A DNA stretch of 64,000 nt from an uncultured Prevotellaceae bacterium (GTDB taxonomy: Bacteria; Bacteroidota; Bacteroidia; Bacteroidales; Bacteroidaceae). Of the stretch, positions 24,339-32,372 are shown piece by piece. Within the stretch, counting starts at the first letter, position 1. The number at the start of each line of letters is the position of its first letter. The stretch spans positions 1,149-65,148 of the forward strand of contig ONSR01000009.1 of NCBI GenBank assembly GCA_900320565.1, written 5' to 3'. The notes under the pieces are model-generated. The model had not been told where the DNA came from. It ran no database searches and saw nothing but the letters and a program-made list of their open reading frames with translations. The position numbers were made by a program, and so were the translations under genes.

Positions 24339-27300
24339 ATGAGCAAGAAATTCACAGAACGAAATAAGCTCAACCTGAGTGACGTCAACAAAGAAGTCCT
24401 CCAGCAATGGGACAAAGAAGATGTCTTCCATTCAAGTATATCCGAAAGAGAGGGCTGTCCCTCGTTTGTCTTCTACGAAGGACCTCCATCAGCTAACGGA
24501 CATCCTGGCATTCATCATGTCCTAGCTCGCAGCATCAAGGACACTTTCTGCCGTTTCAAGACGATGAAGGGCTTCCAGGTGAAGCGCAAAGCAGGCTGGG
24601 ACACTCACGGACTTCCCGTTGAGCTTGGCGTAGAGAAAGAGCTTGGCATCACAAAGGAAGACATTGGCAAGAGCATCAGCATCGAGGAGTACAACCAAAA
24701 GTGCCGTGAGAACGTAATGATGTACACCAGCGAGTGGGCCGACCTCAGCCACAAAATGGGCTACTGGGTCGATATGGAACACCCTTACATCACCTACGAC
24801 AACAAGTACATCGAAACGCTTTGGTGGCTCCTGAAGCAGCTCTACCAGAAGGATTTACTGTATAAGGGCTACACCATCCAGCCATACTCACCAGCAGCAG
24901 GAACAGGTCTGTCGAGCCACGAACTCAACCAACCCGGCTGCTATCGTGATGTAAAAGACACCACGGTGACAGCGCAGTTTAAGACCCTCTCTAACTCCCC
25001 CTTAAAGGGGGAGGATAAGAAGTCTCCCTTTAAGGGAGATTTAGAGGGTCTTCCTGTTTATATCCTTGCTTGGACCACGACGCCTTGGACTTTGCCTTCC
25101 AACACTGCCCTCTGCGTTGGACCTAAGATTGATTATGTTGCCGTCAAGGGCAACAATCCATATACTAACGAGCAGGCCATTTACATTCTCGCTGAAGCAC
25201 GACTCTCTGCTTACTTCCAAGCCGAAGAAGGCAAGGAGCTTGAGATTCTTTGGCGAGGCAAGGGAACTGACCTCGTTGGCATGAAGTACGAACAACTCTT
25301 CCCGTGGGTGAAGCCTTGTGCGCTCGAGGACGGAAAAGTTGTCGATAAGAGTGCAGAAGCCTTCCGCGTTATCCCTGGCGATTATGTCACTACGGAAGAC
25401 GGTACAGGCATCGTGCACATCGCTCCTACCTTTGGTGCAGACGACGCCAAGGTGGCAAAGGATGCAGGCATTCCCAGCCTCTTCGTTATCGACAAGGCAG
25501 GCGATACGCGTCCGATGGTTGACTTCACGGGCAAGTACTTCCTAAAGGAAGATATGGACGAGAGCTTCCGCAAACTCTGCGTCAACGAAGAGGCTTACGC
25601 CATTCACGAGGGCGACTTCGTGAAGAATGCATACGATCCGAAGTTCAACGAAGGCGGCAAGTACGACGAGAAAGCCGCTGCAAAGGAGATGGACCTCAAC
25701 GTGAAGATGTGCATCGAGATGAAGGACGAAGGAACGGCCTTCAAGATAGAGAAGCACGTCCACAACTATCCGCATTGCTGGCGCACAGACAAGCCTGTCC
25801 TCTACTACCCTCTCGACTCCTGGTTCATCCGTTCGTCGGCTGCCAAGGAGCGTATGATGGAACTCAATAACACAATTCTCTGGAAGCCGGAAAGCACCGG
25901 TACAGGTCGCTTCGGCAAGTGGCTCGAGAACCTCAACGACTGGAACCTCAGTCGCTCACGTTATTGGGGTACACCGCTTCCGATTTGGCGCAACAAGGAT
26001 ACTCGCGAAGAGATTTGCATCGGTTCCGTAGAAGAGCTATACAACGAGATAGAGAAAGCTGTTGCTGCCGGCGTGATGCCCAGCAATCCTCTCAAGGAAA
26101 AAGGCTTCGTGCCTGGCGACATGAGTCAGGAGAACTACGACCGCATCGACCTTCATCGCCCGTATGTCGACCAGATTTGGCTCGTCGGCAAGAGTGGCGC
26201 CGTGCTGAAGCGTGAGCTCGACCTCATCGACGTTTGGTTCGACTCGGGTGCTATGCCTTATGCCCAGATACATTATCCTTTCGAGAACAAAGAGCAGCTC
26301 GACAAGGGAATCGTCTTCCCCGCTGACTTCATTGCAGAAGGCGTTGACCAGACACGTGGTTGGTTCTATACGCTGCACGCCATTGCCACGATGGTCTTCG
26401 ATAGTGTCAGCTACAAGGCCGTCATCAGTAACGGTCTCGTGCTCGACAAGAACGGCATGAAGATGTCGAAGCGTCTCGGCAATGCCGTCGACCCATTCGG
26501 AGCCATCGAGAAGTACGGAAGCGACGCTGTTCGCTGGTATATGATAACAAACAGCGCACCTTGGGACAACCTGAAGTTCGACGAGGAAGGTGTGCAGGAA
26601 GTAAGCCGCACATTCTTCGGCAAACTCTTCCAGACGTATTCCTTCCTCACAATGTACGCCAATGTTGACGGCTGGTGCTACGAAGAGCCGGACGTGCCTA
26701 TGAACGAGCGTCCTGAGATGGACCGCTGGATACTCTCTTGCCTGAACAGTCTCATTCGCGAGGTTGAGCAATGCTACGAGGATTACGAGCCCACAAGAGC
26801 AGGACGCCTCATTCAGGCTTTTGTAGTCGATAACGTCAGCAACTGGTTTGTGCGTCTCTCGAAGAAGCGCTTCTGGGGTTCTGCCATGAGTCTCGACAAG
26901 CTGAGTGCTTATCAGACACTCTACACTTGCCTTGAGACCGTTGCCCGACTGATGGCTCCCATCGCTCCTTATTATGCCGACCGCCTCTGGAGAGACCTGA
27001 ACGATGCGACAGACAAGGGCGAGACAAAGAGCGTTCATCTGGCAAAGTTCCCCGTTGCCGACGATGCAAAGATAGACCAAGAGCAGGAACAACGTATGGC
27101 TCTCGCTCAGCAAGTTACGAGCATGATACTCTCGCTCCGCAAGAAAGAGCAGATTGTCGTGAAGCAACCGCTTCAACGCATCGCCATCCCCGCCACAAGC
27201 GCAGAGCAGCAACAACGCATCCAAGCCATGCAGCAACTCATCCTCGACGAAGTGAACGTCAAGGAACTTGAGTTCGTGGAGGCAGAGGGAATGCTCGTCA

Positions 27301-27776
27301 AACAAGTGAAGTGCAACTTCCGCACAATGGGCAAGAAGTTCGGCAAACTGATGAAAAGCGTCAATGCAGCTGTCCTGGCCATGAGTCAGGAACAGATTGC
27401 CGAACTCGAAGCAAATGAGCATCTGCCCCTCACACTCGATACAGGCGAGCAGGTTACCGTTGACCTTGAAGACATCGAAATCTTCAGCCAAGACATTCCT
27501 GGATGGAGCGTTGCCAATGAAGGCACGCTGACCGTCGCTCTCGACCTGACCATCACAGAAGACTTACGCCTCGAAGGCATTGCCCGCGAACTCATCCGCA
27601 GCATCCAAACCCTTCGCAAGGACAGCGGCTTCGACATTACAGACCGCATCAACGTCACAATTCCTGAGAGCGATGACAACCGCACATGCCTCAACAAGTT
27701 TAGCGATTACATAGCATCACAGGTTCTTGCCAACAACATCACACTCGGCACGGAACTGACAGTTAGCAAAATATAA
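24339..27776 (+). CDS. ileS: Isoleucyl-tRNA synthetase
   Basis: Charges tRNA-Ile. 1145 residues, class I: 'HPGIHH' (55-60, HIGH motif), 'WTTTPWTLPSN' at the editing-domain entrance, 'RYWGTPLPIW', 'DVWFDSGAMPYAQ' and 'KMSKR' (708-712). The C-terminal anticodon-binding and extension regions fit the long eukaryote-like IleS form common in Bacteroidetes. Oddity: residues about 216-238 ('TLSNSPLKGEDKK...') are encoded by a palindromic repeat inserted in frame just before the editing domain. It leads an operon with the DksA-like, lspA and DUF4296 genes. Confidence 0.97.
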   Translation: MSKKFTERNKLNLSDVNKEVLQQWDKEDVFHSSISEREGCPSFVFYEGPPSANGHPGIHHVLARSIKDTFCRFKTMKGFQVKRKAGWDTHGLPVELGVEKELGITKEDIGKSISIEEYNQKCRENVMMYTSEWADLSHKMGYWVDMEHPYITYDNKYIETLWWLLKQLYQKDLLYKGYTIQPYSPAAGTGLSSHELNQPGCYRDVKDTTVTAQFKTLSNSPLKGEDKKSPFKGDLEGLPVYILAWTTTPWTLPSNTALCVGPKIDYVAVKGNNPYTNEQAIYILAEARLSAYFQAEEGKELEILWRGKGTDLVGMKYEQLFPWVKPCALEDGKVVDKSAEAFRVIPGDYVTTEDGTGIVHIAPTFGADDAKVAKDAGIPSLFVIDKAGDTRPMVDFTGKYFLKEDMDESFRKLCVNEEAYAIHEGDFVKNAYDPKFNEGGKYDEKAAAKEMDLNVKMCIEMKDEGTAFKIEKHVHNYPHCWRTDKPVLYYPLDSWFIRSSAAKERMMELNNTILWKPESTGTGRFGKWLENLNDWNLSRSRYWGTPLPIWRNKDTREEICIGSVEELYNEIEKAVAAGVMPSNPLKEKGFVPGDMSQENYDRIDLHRPYVDQIWLVGKSGAVLKRELDLIDVWFDSGAMPYAQIHYPFENKEQLDKGIVFPADFIAEGVDQTRGWFYTLHAIATMVFDSVSYKAVISNGLVLDKNGMKMSKRLGNAVDPFGAIEKYGSDAVRWYMITNSAPWDNLKFDEEGVQEVSRTFFGKLFQTYSFLTMYANVDGWCYEEPDVPMNERPEMDRWILSCLNSLIREVEQCYEDYEPTRAGRLIQAFVVDNVSNWFVRLSKKRFWGSAMSLDKLSAYQTLYTCLETVARLMAPIAPYYADRLWRDLNDATDKGETKSVHLAKFPVADDAKIDQEQEQRMALAQQVTSMILSLRKKEQIVVKQPLQRIAIPATSAEQQQRIQAMQQLILDEVNVKELEFVEAEGMLVKQVKCNFRTMGKKFGKLMKSVNAAVLAMSQEQIAELEANEHLPLTLDTGEQVTVDLEDIEIFSQDIPGWSVANEGTLTVALDLTITEDLRLEGIARELIRSIQTLRKDSGFDITDRINVTIPESDDNRTCLNKFSDYIASQVLANNITLGTELTVSKI
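24985..25052. repeat. Palindromic insert within ileS
   Basis: ACCCTCTCTAACTCCCCCTT and its rough reverse complement (AAGGGAGATTTAGAGGGT) enclose a second CCCTTAAAGGG palindrome. The same sequence type recurs in the ketosynthase gene at 51241. Confidence 0.8.
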
Positions 27777-27790
27777 TAAAGAAAAAAGAT

Positions 27791-28177
27791 ATGGAAGAAA
27801 ACAAAGTTAGGTACTCCGACGAGGAGCTCGAGGAGTTCCGCCAGCTCATCAACGAGAAACTCGCAGTTGCCAAGAGCGACTATGAAGTGCTCATGCAGAA
27901 GATTAACGGCGACGGAGTGGACGAAGCAGAAACTCACTCTACTTACCACACACTGGAAGAAGGCAGTGAAACACTTTCTAAGGAAAGCCTCATGAACGAA
28001 GTGATGCGCGCTCAGAAGTTCATCACAGGACTGCAGGCAGCATTGGTTCGCATCCAGAACAAGACCTACGGCATATGCCGCGAGACAGGTAAGCTCATTC
28101 CTAAGGAGCGTCTTCGTGCTGTGCCTCACGCCACCCTATCCATCGAAGCAAAGCAAGCTCGCGACAAGAAGAAATAA
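27791..28177 (+). CDS. TraR/DksA-family RNA polymerase-binding protein lacking the zinc-finger cysteines
   Basis: 128 residues. An N-terminal coiled coil ('DEELEEFRQLINEKLAVAKSDYEVLM', 'NEVMRAQKFITGLQAALVRI') leads to the DksA-type C-terminal region 'NKTYGICRETGKLIPKERLRAVPHATLSIEAK'. Classical DksA has four zinc-binding cysteines; here only one remains, which I believe is usual for the Bacteroidetes branch. Family members act in the secondary channel of RNA polymerase. It starts 14 bases after ileS and overlaps lspA by one base, so it is part of that operon. Confidence 0.85.
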   Translation: MEENKVRYSDEELEEFRQLINEKLAVAKSDYEVLMQKINGDGVDEAETHSTYHTLEEGSETLSKESLMNEVMRAQKFITGLQAALVRIQNKTYGICRETGKLIPKERLRAVPHATLSIEAKQARDKKK

Positions 28178-28782
28178 TGACTCGCAAGCAAGCACAAGCA
28201 CTGACCTCGGTTGCCCTTGCTGTGGGTATTGTCTGCATTGACCAAGTCATCAAGGTGGCGGTCAAGACAGGCATGTATCTGCATCAGAGCATCAAGGTGA
28301 CGAATTGGTTCCACATTCTCTTTACAGAGAACGACGGAATGGCTTTCGGCATGGAGGTCATTCCCAAGTGGTTCCTCACTTCGTTCCGCATCGTGGCAGT
28401 GGTGCTACTCTCTTGGTACATATTTCGATGCATCAAGCGAGGCATCGGTTGGGGTTATATTGTTTGTCTGACGATGATAACAGCCGGAGCTGCAGGCAAC
28501 ATCTTCGACTGCTTGTTCTACGGGATGATCTTCAACAACCCACCTGCTCCTTTCAGAGCAGAACTTGTCCCATGGGGCACAGGCTATGGGCAACTAATGC
28601 TCGGACGAGTTGTAGATATGTTCTACTTCCCTCTCGTAGAATGGGATTGGCCAGCAAGCCTGCCTTACATAGGTGGCGAGCATTTCATATTCTTCTCGCC
28701 CATCTTCAACTTTGCCGACGCCAGCATTTCCTGTGGTGTAATTGCGCTCATCCTTTTCTTCAATAAGAACGTTTTTAAATGA
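28177..28782 (+). CDS. lspA: Prolipoprotein signal peptidase (signal peptidase II)
   Basis: Cleaves signal peptides of lipoproteins at the inner membrane. 201 residues with four hydrophobic helices. Conserved boxes are 'DQVIKVAVK', 'FTENDGMAFG', 'GAAGNIFDCLFYG', 'GRVVDMFYFP' and 'FNFADASISCG'; the Asp in each of the last two is the catalytic pair. It has the longer loop between helices seen in Bacteroidetes. Overlaps the DksA-like gene and the lipoprotein gene (ATGA). Confidence 0.96.
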   Translation: MTRKQAQALTSVALAVGIVCIDQVIKVAVKTGMYLHQSIKVTNWFHILFTENDGMAFGMEVIPKWFLTSFRIVAVVLLSWYIFRCIKRGIGWGYIVCLTMITAGAAGNIFDCLFYGMIFNNPPAPFRAELVPWGTGYGQLMLGRVVDMFYFPLVEWDWPASLPYIGGEHFIFFSPIFNFADASISCGVIALILFFNKNVFK

Positions 28783-29753
28783 AGCGTCTCACGTCTTACC
28801 TCATATTTCTGGCATTGCTGTTAATGGCCTGTTCCCCATCTCGGCCTCGCGGAATATTGAGCAAGCAGAAGATGACAGATGTGTTAGTCGATTTCCATCT
28901 TGCACAGGGAATGGCTGAGGCACAGGGCGACAACAGTGAGGTAACGCGATACAAATTCATTCAGGCTGTCTTCAAGAAACATCGTATCACGGAAGCCGTT
29001 TTCGACTCTTCAATGATTTACTATAGTGGGCGTGCTGAGGAGTTCACACACATCTATGATAATGTTGTGACACGCGTTCAAGCACAAGCAGAACGAATGG
29101 GCCTCGAATTGTCACAAGCCAATCAGGACAAGTTTGCGAAGCTCACCAACGAAGGTGACACAGCAAATATCTGGCTCGGCAAGGACTTCGCATGCGTAGT
29201 AGCCAACCCCGTTCAATGCCTATATTCCTTCACGATGAAGGCTGATTCCACATTCAAAATGGGAGACAGTTTTATCTGGCGTTTTCGGACACTATTTGTT
29301 GGACGAAGCATGAACAACGAAGCCACTGCTTTACTTAACTTCTACTATGACACAGACACCGTCGTATGTGTAACAGATTTACTGAGAAACAATCCTAAGA
29401 ACGAGCTACGCCATACCCCAGGCAGGGCTCTCGACAGCCTCAACCTACGTTCTATTACCGGCTATATTTATCTGCCTCTCGTAAAAGATGCCGACCCACC
29501 TAAACCATTACTCGTAAGTGAAATTCAGCTCATCAGGATGCACAAGGAAGAGCCCATCATAAAGGATACTTCTGTAGTTGCTGACAACATTGTCGTCGAT
29601 ACACTTTCAAAAAGAAAAACTGAGCGTCTCACTCCTCTGCAAGTGAGAGAAAGTCAACCTAGGGAACGCAAGATAAATGTAACAAAAGAGAACCCGAACC
29701 CAATTCATCCTCAACAAAACATTCCACAACGCACAAACAGACGCAGGAGATGA
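28779..29753 (+). CDS. DUF4296 lipoprotein
   Basis: 324 residues. The lipoprotein signal 'LIFLALLLMAC' puts the lipidated cysteine at about residue 18. The DUF4296 region follows ('MTDVLVDFHLAQGMAEAQ', 'FKKHRITEAVFDSSMIYYSGRAEEFTHIYDNVVTRVQAQ'). The C-terminal half adds a beta-rich domain and a basic proline-rich tail. Function unknown; the DUF4296 gene is commonly next to lspA in Bacteroidetes. It overlaps lspA by 4 bases. Confidence 0.85.
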   Translation: MKRLTSYLIFLALLLMACSPSRPRGILSKQKMTDVLVDFHLAQGMAEAQGDNSEVTRYKFIQAVFKKHRITEAVFDSSMIYYSGRAEEFTHIYDNVVTRVQAQAERMGLELSQANQDKFAKLTNEGDTANIWLGKDFACVVANPVQCLYSFTMKADSTFKMGDSFIWRFRTLFVGRSMNNEATALLNFYYDTDTVVCVTDLLRNNPKNELRHTPGRALDSLNLRSITGYIYLPLVKDADPPKPLLVSEIQLIRMHKEEPIIKDTSVVADNIVVDTLSKRKTERLTPLQVRESQPRERKINVTKENPNPIHPQQNIPQRTNRRRR

Positions 29754-29911
29754 AGTACGCCTACCATGACATTCTCCTCCTTGACGGCACTTTACAAAAA
29801 GGTCCAGTTGTCGTTGAGACAAATTCAGAAGGTCTATTCCTAAGTTGGCATATACTTGAACATGAAGAGTCTGCTACTGAATGGATTGGCGGAACATATA
29901 CAATGACGTAG
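29750..29911 (+). CDS. Small 53-residue open frame, possible gene or remnant
   Basis: The ATG overlaps the DUF4296 stop (ATGA) and the frame is open to TAG at 29911: 'MKYAYHDILLLDGTLQKGPV', then 'ETNSEGLFLSWHILEHEESA' and a short tail. In related genomes I recall a larger amidohydrolase gene following DUF4296, and this sequence vaguely resembles its N-terminal beta strands, so it could be a stub of that gene. Translational coupling and the absence of frameshifts favour a real product. No family recognised. Confidence 0.45.
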   Translation: MKYAYHDILLLDGTLQKGPVVVETNSEGLFLSWHILEHEESATEWIGGTYTMT

Positions 29912-29950
29912 GTACTCCTCTTGACATAGGAATAAATAACTCTATATTTC

Positions 29951-29981
29951 TTGCATTTTAAAATTATTCTTCGTAATTTTG
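29951..29981 (+). promoter_or_regulatory. Promoter of mce
   Basis: TTG (29951-29953), a 20-base spacer and TAATTTTG (29974-29981). Confidence 0.65.
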
Positions 29982-30022
29982 CAGTGCTTTTAACAACAAA
30001 CCTAATTAAACAATATCACATT

Positions 30023-30427
30023 ATGAAGATTTCACGCATTGAGCATTTGGGCATCGCCGTACAGAGCATCGACGAAGTTCTGCCCTATTTCCAGGACGTT
30101 CTCGGCTTGGAGGTTTACAAAACAGAAGTTGTAGAAGACCAGAAAGTAAAGACCGCTTTCCTCAAAGTTGGTGAGGTGAAGTTGGAACTTTTGGAGCCGA
30201 CTTGCCCCGAAAGCACCGTCCAGAAGTACCTGGACAATGGTGGCAGAGGTGTTCATCACGTAGCCTTCAAGGTGGAAGACGGAGTGAACGAAGCACTCGC
30301 AATGTGCGACAGCAAGGGCATTCGCCTCATCGACAAGGCTCCCAGAAAGGGTGCTGACGGTCTCCACATCGCTTTCCTTCATCCAAAGAGCACCTGCGGC
30401 ATCCTGACTGAATTATGCGAAGAATAA
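30023..30427 (+). CDS. mce: Methylmalonyl-CoA epimerase
   Basis: Interconverts the (R) and (S) forms of methylmalonyl-CoA in the succinate-propionate pathway. 134 residues of glyoxalase fold: 'IEHLGIAV.SIDE' with metal-ligand His, 'LLEPTCPESTV.KYLDNGGRGVHHVAF' and 'IAFLHPKSTCGILTELCE' with the catalytic Glu near the end. The ATG at 30023 begins the first beta strand; an upstream in-frame start at 29951 would cover the promoter. Confidence 0.94.
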   Translation: MKISRIEHLGIAVQSIDEVLPYFQDVLGLEVYKTEVVEDQKVKTAFLKVGEVKLELLEPTCPESTVQKYLDNGGRGVHHVAFKVEDGVNEALAMCDSKGIRLIDKAPRKGADGLHIAFLHPKSTCGILTELCEE

Positions 30428-30429
30428 AC

Positions 30430-31425
30430 ATGATCCATAAGTTGGCCGGCATCATGATGTCGGCCTTCTTTGTCTTATGCCAGAACCTTTCGGCACAGAC
30501 ACTCACGCCCGAGAACCAAGTCATTGCCTTGCGTCACATCATCGAGCAAACAAACAACCCAGCTCAGCAAGAAGCTGCGCTGAAGTTAATGGCTAATGCC
30601 GGAACCTATCAGGCTTTGACCTATGCAACGACTCTGCTCGAAGACGAACAAATAGGACAAGAAGCCGCCAAGACTGTCTGGACGATTCTTGCAAATCACC
30701 CCGAATTCAACGGAAGGGAAACACGTCAGACTCTTGACGCCATCCTGCCTATGCTCAAAGGCAAAGACAAAAAGCAGGCTAAGGCTTGGCTCACTTCGGC
30801 CAACAAGAACGAGGAAGGATTCGTCTGCCTCTTTAACGGAAAGGACCTCGAAGGCTGGAAAGGCCTCGTAGAGAACCCGATTGCTCGTGCCAAAATGAGT
30901 AAAGAAGAACTGCAGAAAGCTCAGGAAAAGGCCGACGAACTGATGCGACGCGACTGGATTATAGAGAACGGCGAAATGGTTTACATCGGCAATGGATGGG
31001 ACAACATCTGCACGGTAAAGGACTATGCCGACTTCGAGTTGCTCGTCGATTGGCGCCTTGACCCAAACGGCAAAGAGCCTGATGCAGGCGTTTATCTGCG
31101 TGGCGCACCACAAGTTCAGATATGGGATATCCGTCGAACCAATGTTGGAGCACAAGTTGGCTCTGGCGGTCTCTACAACAACAAGCAGAATCCCAGCACA
31201 CCGACAAGCGTTGAAGACAACAAGTTGGGCGAATGGAACACTTTCCGCATCATCATGAAGGGTGAGAAAGTCACTGTTTGGCTGAACGGAACGAAAGTGG
31301 TTGACGAGGTAGTCCTCGAGAACTATTGGGACCGCAAACTGCCCATCTTCCCCAAAGAACAGATTGAAATGCAGGCTCATGGAAGCCGTTGCTACTTCAG
31401 AAACATTTATGTAAAGGAACTATGA
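30430..31425 (+). CDS. Secreted DUF1080 (3-keto-glycoside hydrolase-like) protein with helical-repeat N-terminus
   Basis: 331 residues from the ATG at 30430, 2 bases after mce; an upstream start at 30415 would overlap mce. Signal peptide 'LAGIMMSAFFVLCQNLSAQ'. Residues about 25-125 look like HEAT-type helical repeats ('ALRHIIEQTNNPAQQEAALKLMA'). The DUF1080 jelly-roll follows: 'FVCLFNGKDLEGWKG', 'WIIENGEMVYIG', 'FELLVDWRLDPNGKEPDAGVYLRG', 'GEWNTFRIIMKGEKVTVWLNGTKVVD'. This family includes 3-keto-disaccharide hydrolases and lectin-like glycan binders. It probably acts in the periplasm. Confidence 0.85.
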   Translation: MIHKLAGIMMSAFFVLCQNLSAQTLTPENQVIALRHIIEQTNNPAQQEAALKLMANAGTYQALTYATTLLEDEQIGQEAAKTVWTILANHPEFNGRETRQTLDAILPMLKGKDKKQAKAWLTSANKNEEGFVCLFNGKDLEGWKGLVENPIARAKMSKEELQKAQEKADELMRRDWIIENGEMVYIGNGWDNICTVKDYADFELLVDWRLDPNGKEPDAGVYLRGAPQVQIWDIRRTNVGAQVGSGGLYNNKQNPSTPTSVEDNKLGEWNTFRIIMKGEKVTVWLNGTKVVDEVVLENYWDRKLPIFPKEQIEMQAHGSRCYFRNIYVKEL

Positions 31426-32372
31426 GAATAGTTTTCATGGGCACACCCGACTTTGCCGTGCAGTCCCTCAAACGCTTAATCGAAGAGGGCTGCAATGTGG
31501 TCGGTGTCGTCACAATGCCAGATAAAGCAATTGGCAGGCATCACGATGTTCTGCAAAGCAGTCCCGTTAAGAAGTTTGCCCTCGAGAAAGGCATTCCAGT
31601 CCTTCAGCCCGAGAAACTTCGCGACGAGACTTTTCTGACAGAACTCAAGGCTTTGAAGCCCGACTTGCAAATAGTTGTGGCTTTCCGAATGCTTCCAGAA
31701 GTGGTGTGGGCTCTGCCACCTCTTGGAACCTTCAACCTACACGCTGCTTTACTCCCACAATATCGAGGCGCAGCTCCCATCAATTGGGCCATTATCAATG
31801 GCGACAAAGAGACGGGCATCACGACTTTCTTCCTCGATGAACAGATTGATACAGGTCGCATCATCTTGCAGGAACGCACCCCAATTGCCCTGGAAGATTG
31901 TGCCGAAGATGTGCACGACAAACTCATGATGCAAGGTGCTGAGTTGGTCGTCAAAACGGTTCGACTCATTGAAAACGGTCAGGCAAAAGCTACAGACCAA
32001 AGCCAATTCATGACAGACGAGCCACTACGACCAGCTCCGAAGATATTCAAAGACACCTGTCAAATACGTTGGAAAGAACTTACCCTCGAAAGTGCTTACA
32101 ACTTTATTCGTGGCCTCAGCCCCTACCCTGCTGCTTGGACGCCAGTTCTCGCTAATGGGAAACAGACAGAAATGAAGGTCTTCCGAACCACAATGCTTCC
32201 CAATACCTCAATAGAAGGCACAGGCGAGCTGATTACCGATGGAAAGAACTCGCTTAAAGTCGCATTGAAAGGTGGTTATCTTTCTCTTGACGAAGTGCAA
32301 CTGGCAGGCAAAAAACGAATGCCTGTAGCCGATTTGCTTCGCGGAACACAAATTGAGAACCTAAACTATTAG
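31422..32372 (+). CDS. fmt: Methionyl-tRNA formyltransferase
   Basis: Formylates the initiator Met-tRNA. 316 residues from the ATG at 31422, which overlaps the preceding stop (ATGA). Motifs: 'MGTPDFAVQSLKRL', 'NLHAALLPQYRGAAPINWAI' and 'GITTFFLDEQIDTGRII', with catalytic Asn/His/Asp, then the C-terminal tRNA-binding domain ('SAYNFIRGLSPYPAAWT'). Its end overlaps the convergent rhamnosidase by 12 bases. Confidence 0.96.
   Translation: MRIVFMGTPDFAVQSLKRLIEEGCNVVGVVTMPDKAIGRHHDVLQSSPVKKFALEKGIPVLQPEKLRDETFLTELKALKPDLQIVVAFRMLPEVVWALPPLGTFNLHAALLPQYRGAAPINWAIINGDKETGITTFFLDEQIDTGRIILQERTPIALEDCAEDVHDKLMMQGAELVVKTVRLIENGQAKATDQSQFMTDEPLRPAPKIFKDTCQIRWKELTLESAYNFIRGLSPYPAAWTPVLANGKQTEMKVFRTTMLPNTSIEGTGELITDGKNSLKVALKGGYLSLDEVQLAGKKRMPVADLLRGTQIENLNY

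Noticed and set aside
26037..27491. 484-residue minus-strand open frame
   Set aside because: Opposite ileS, which is certain by its motifs.
27791..28177. Loss-of-function DksA because zinc cysteines are missing
   Set aside because: As far as I recall, the Bacteroidetes form normally lacks them, so this is not a defect of this strain.
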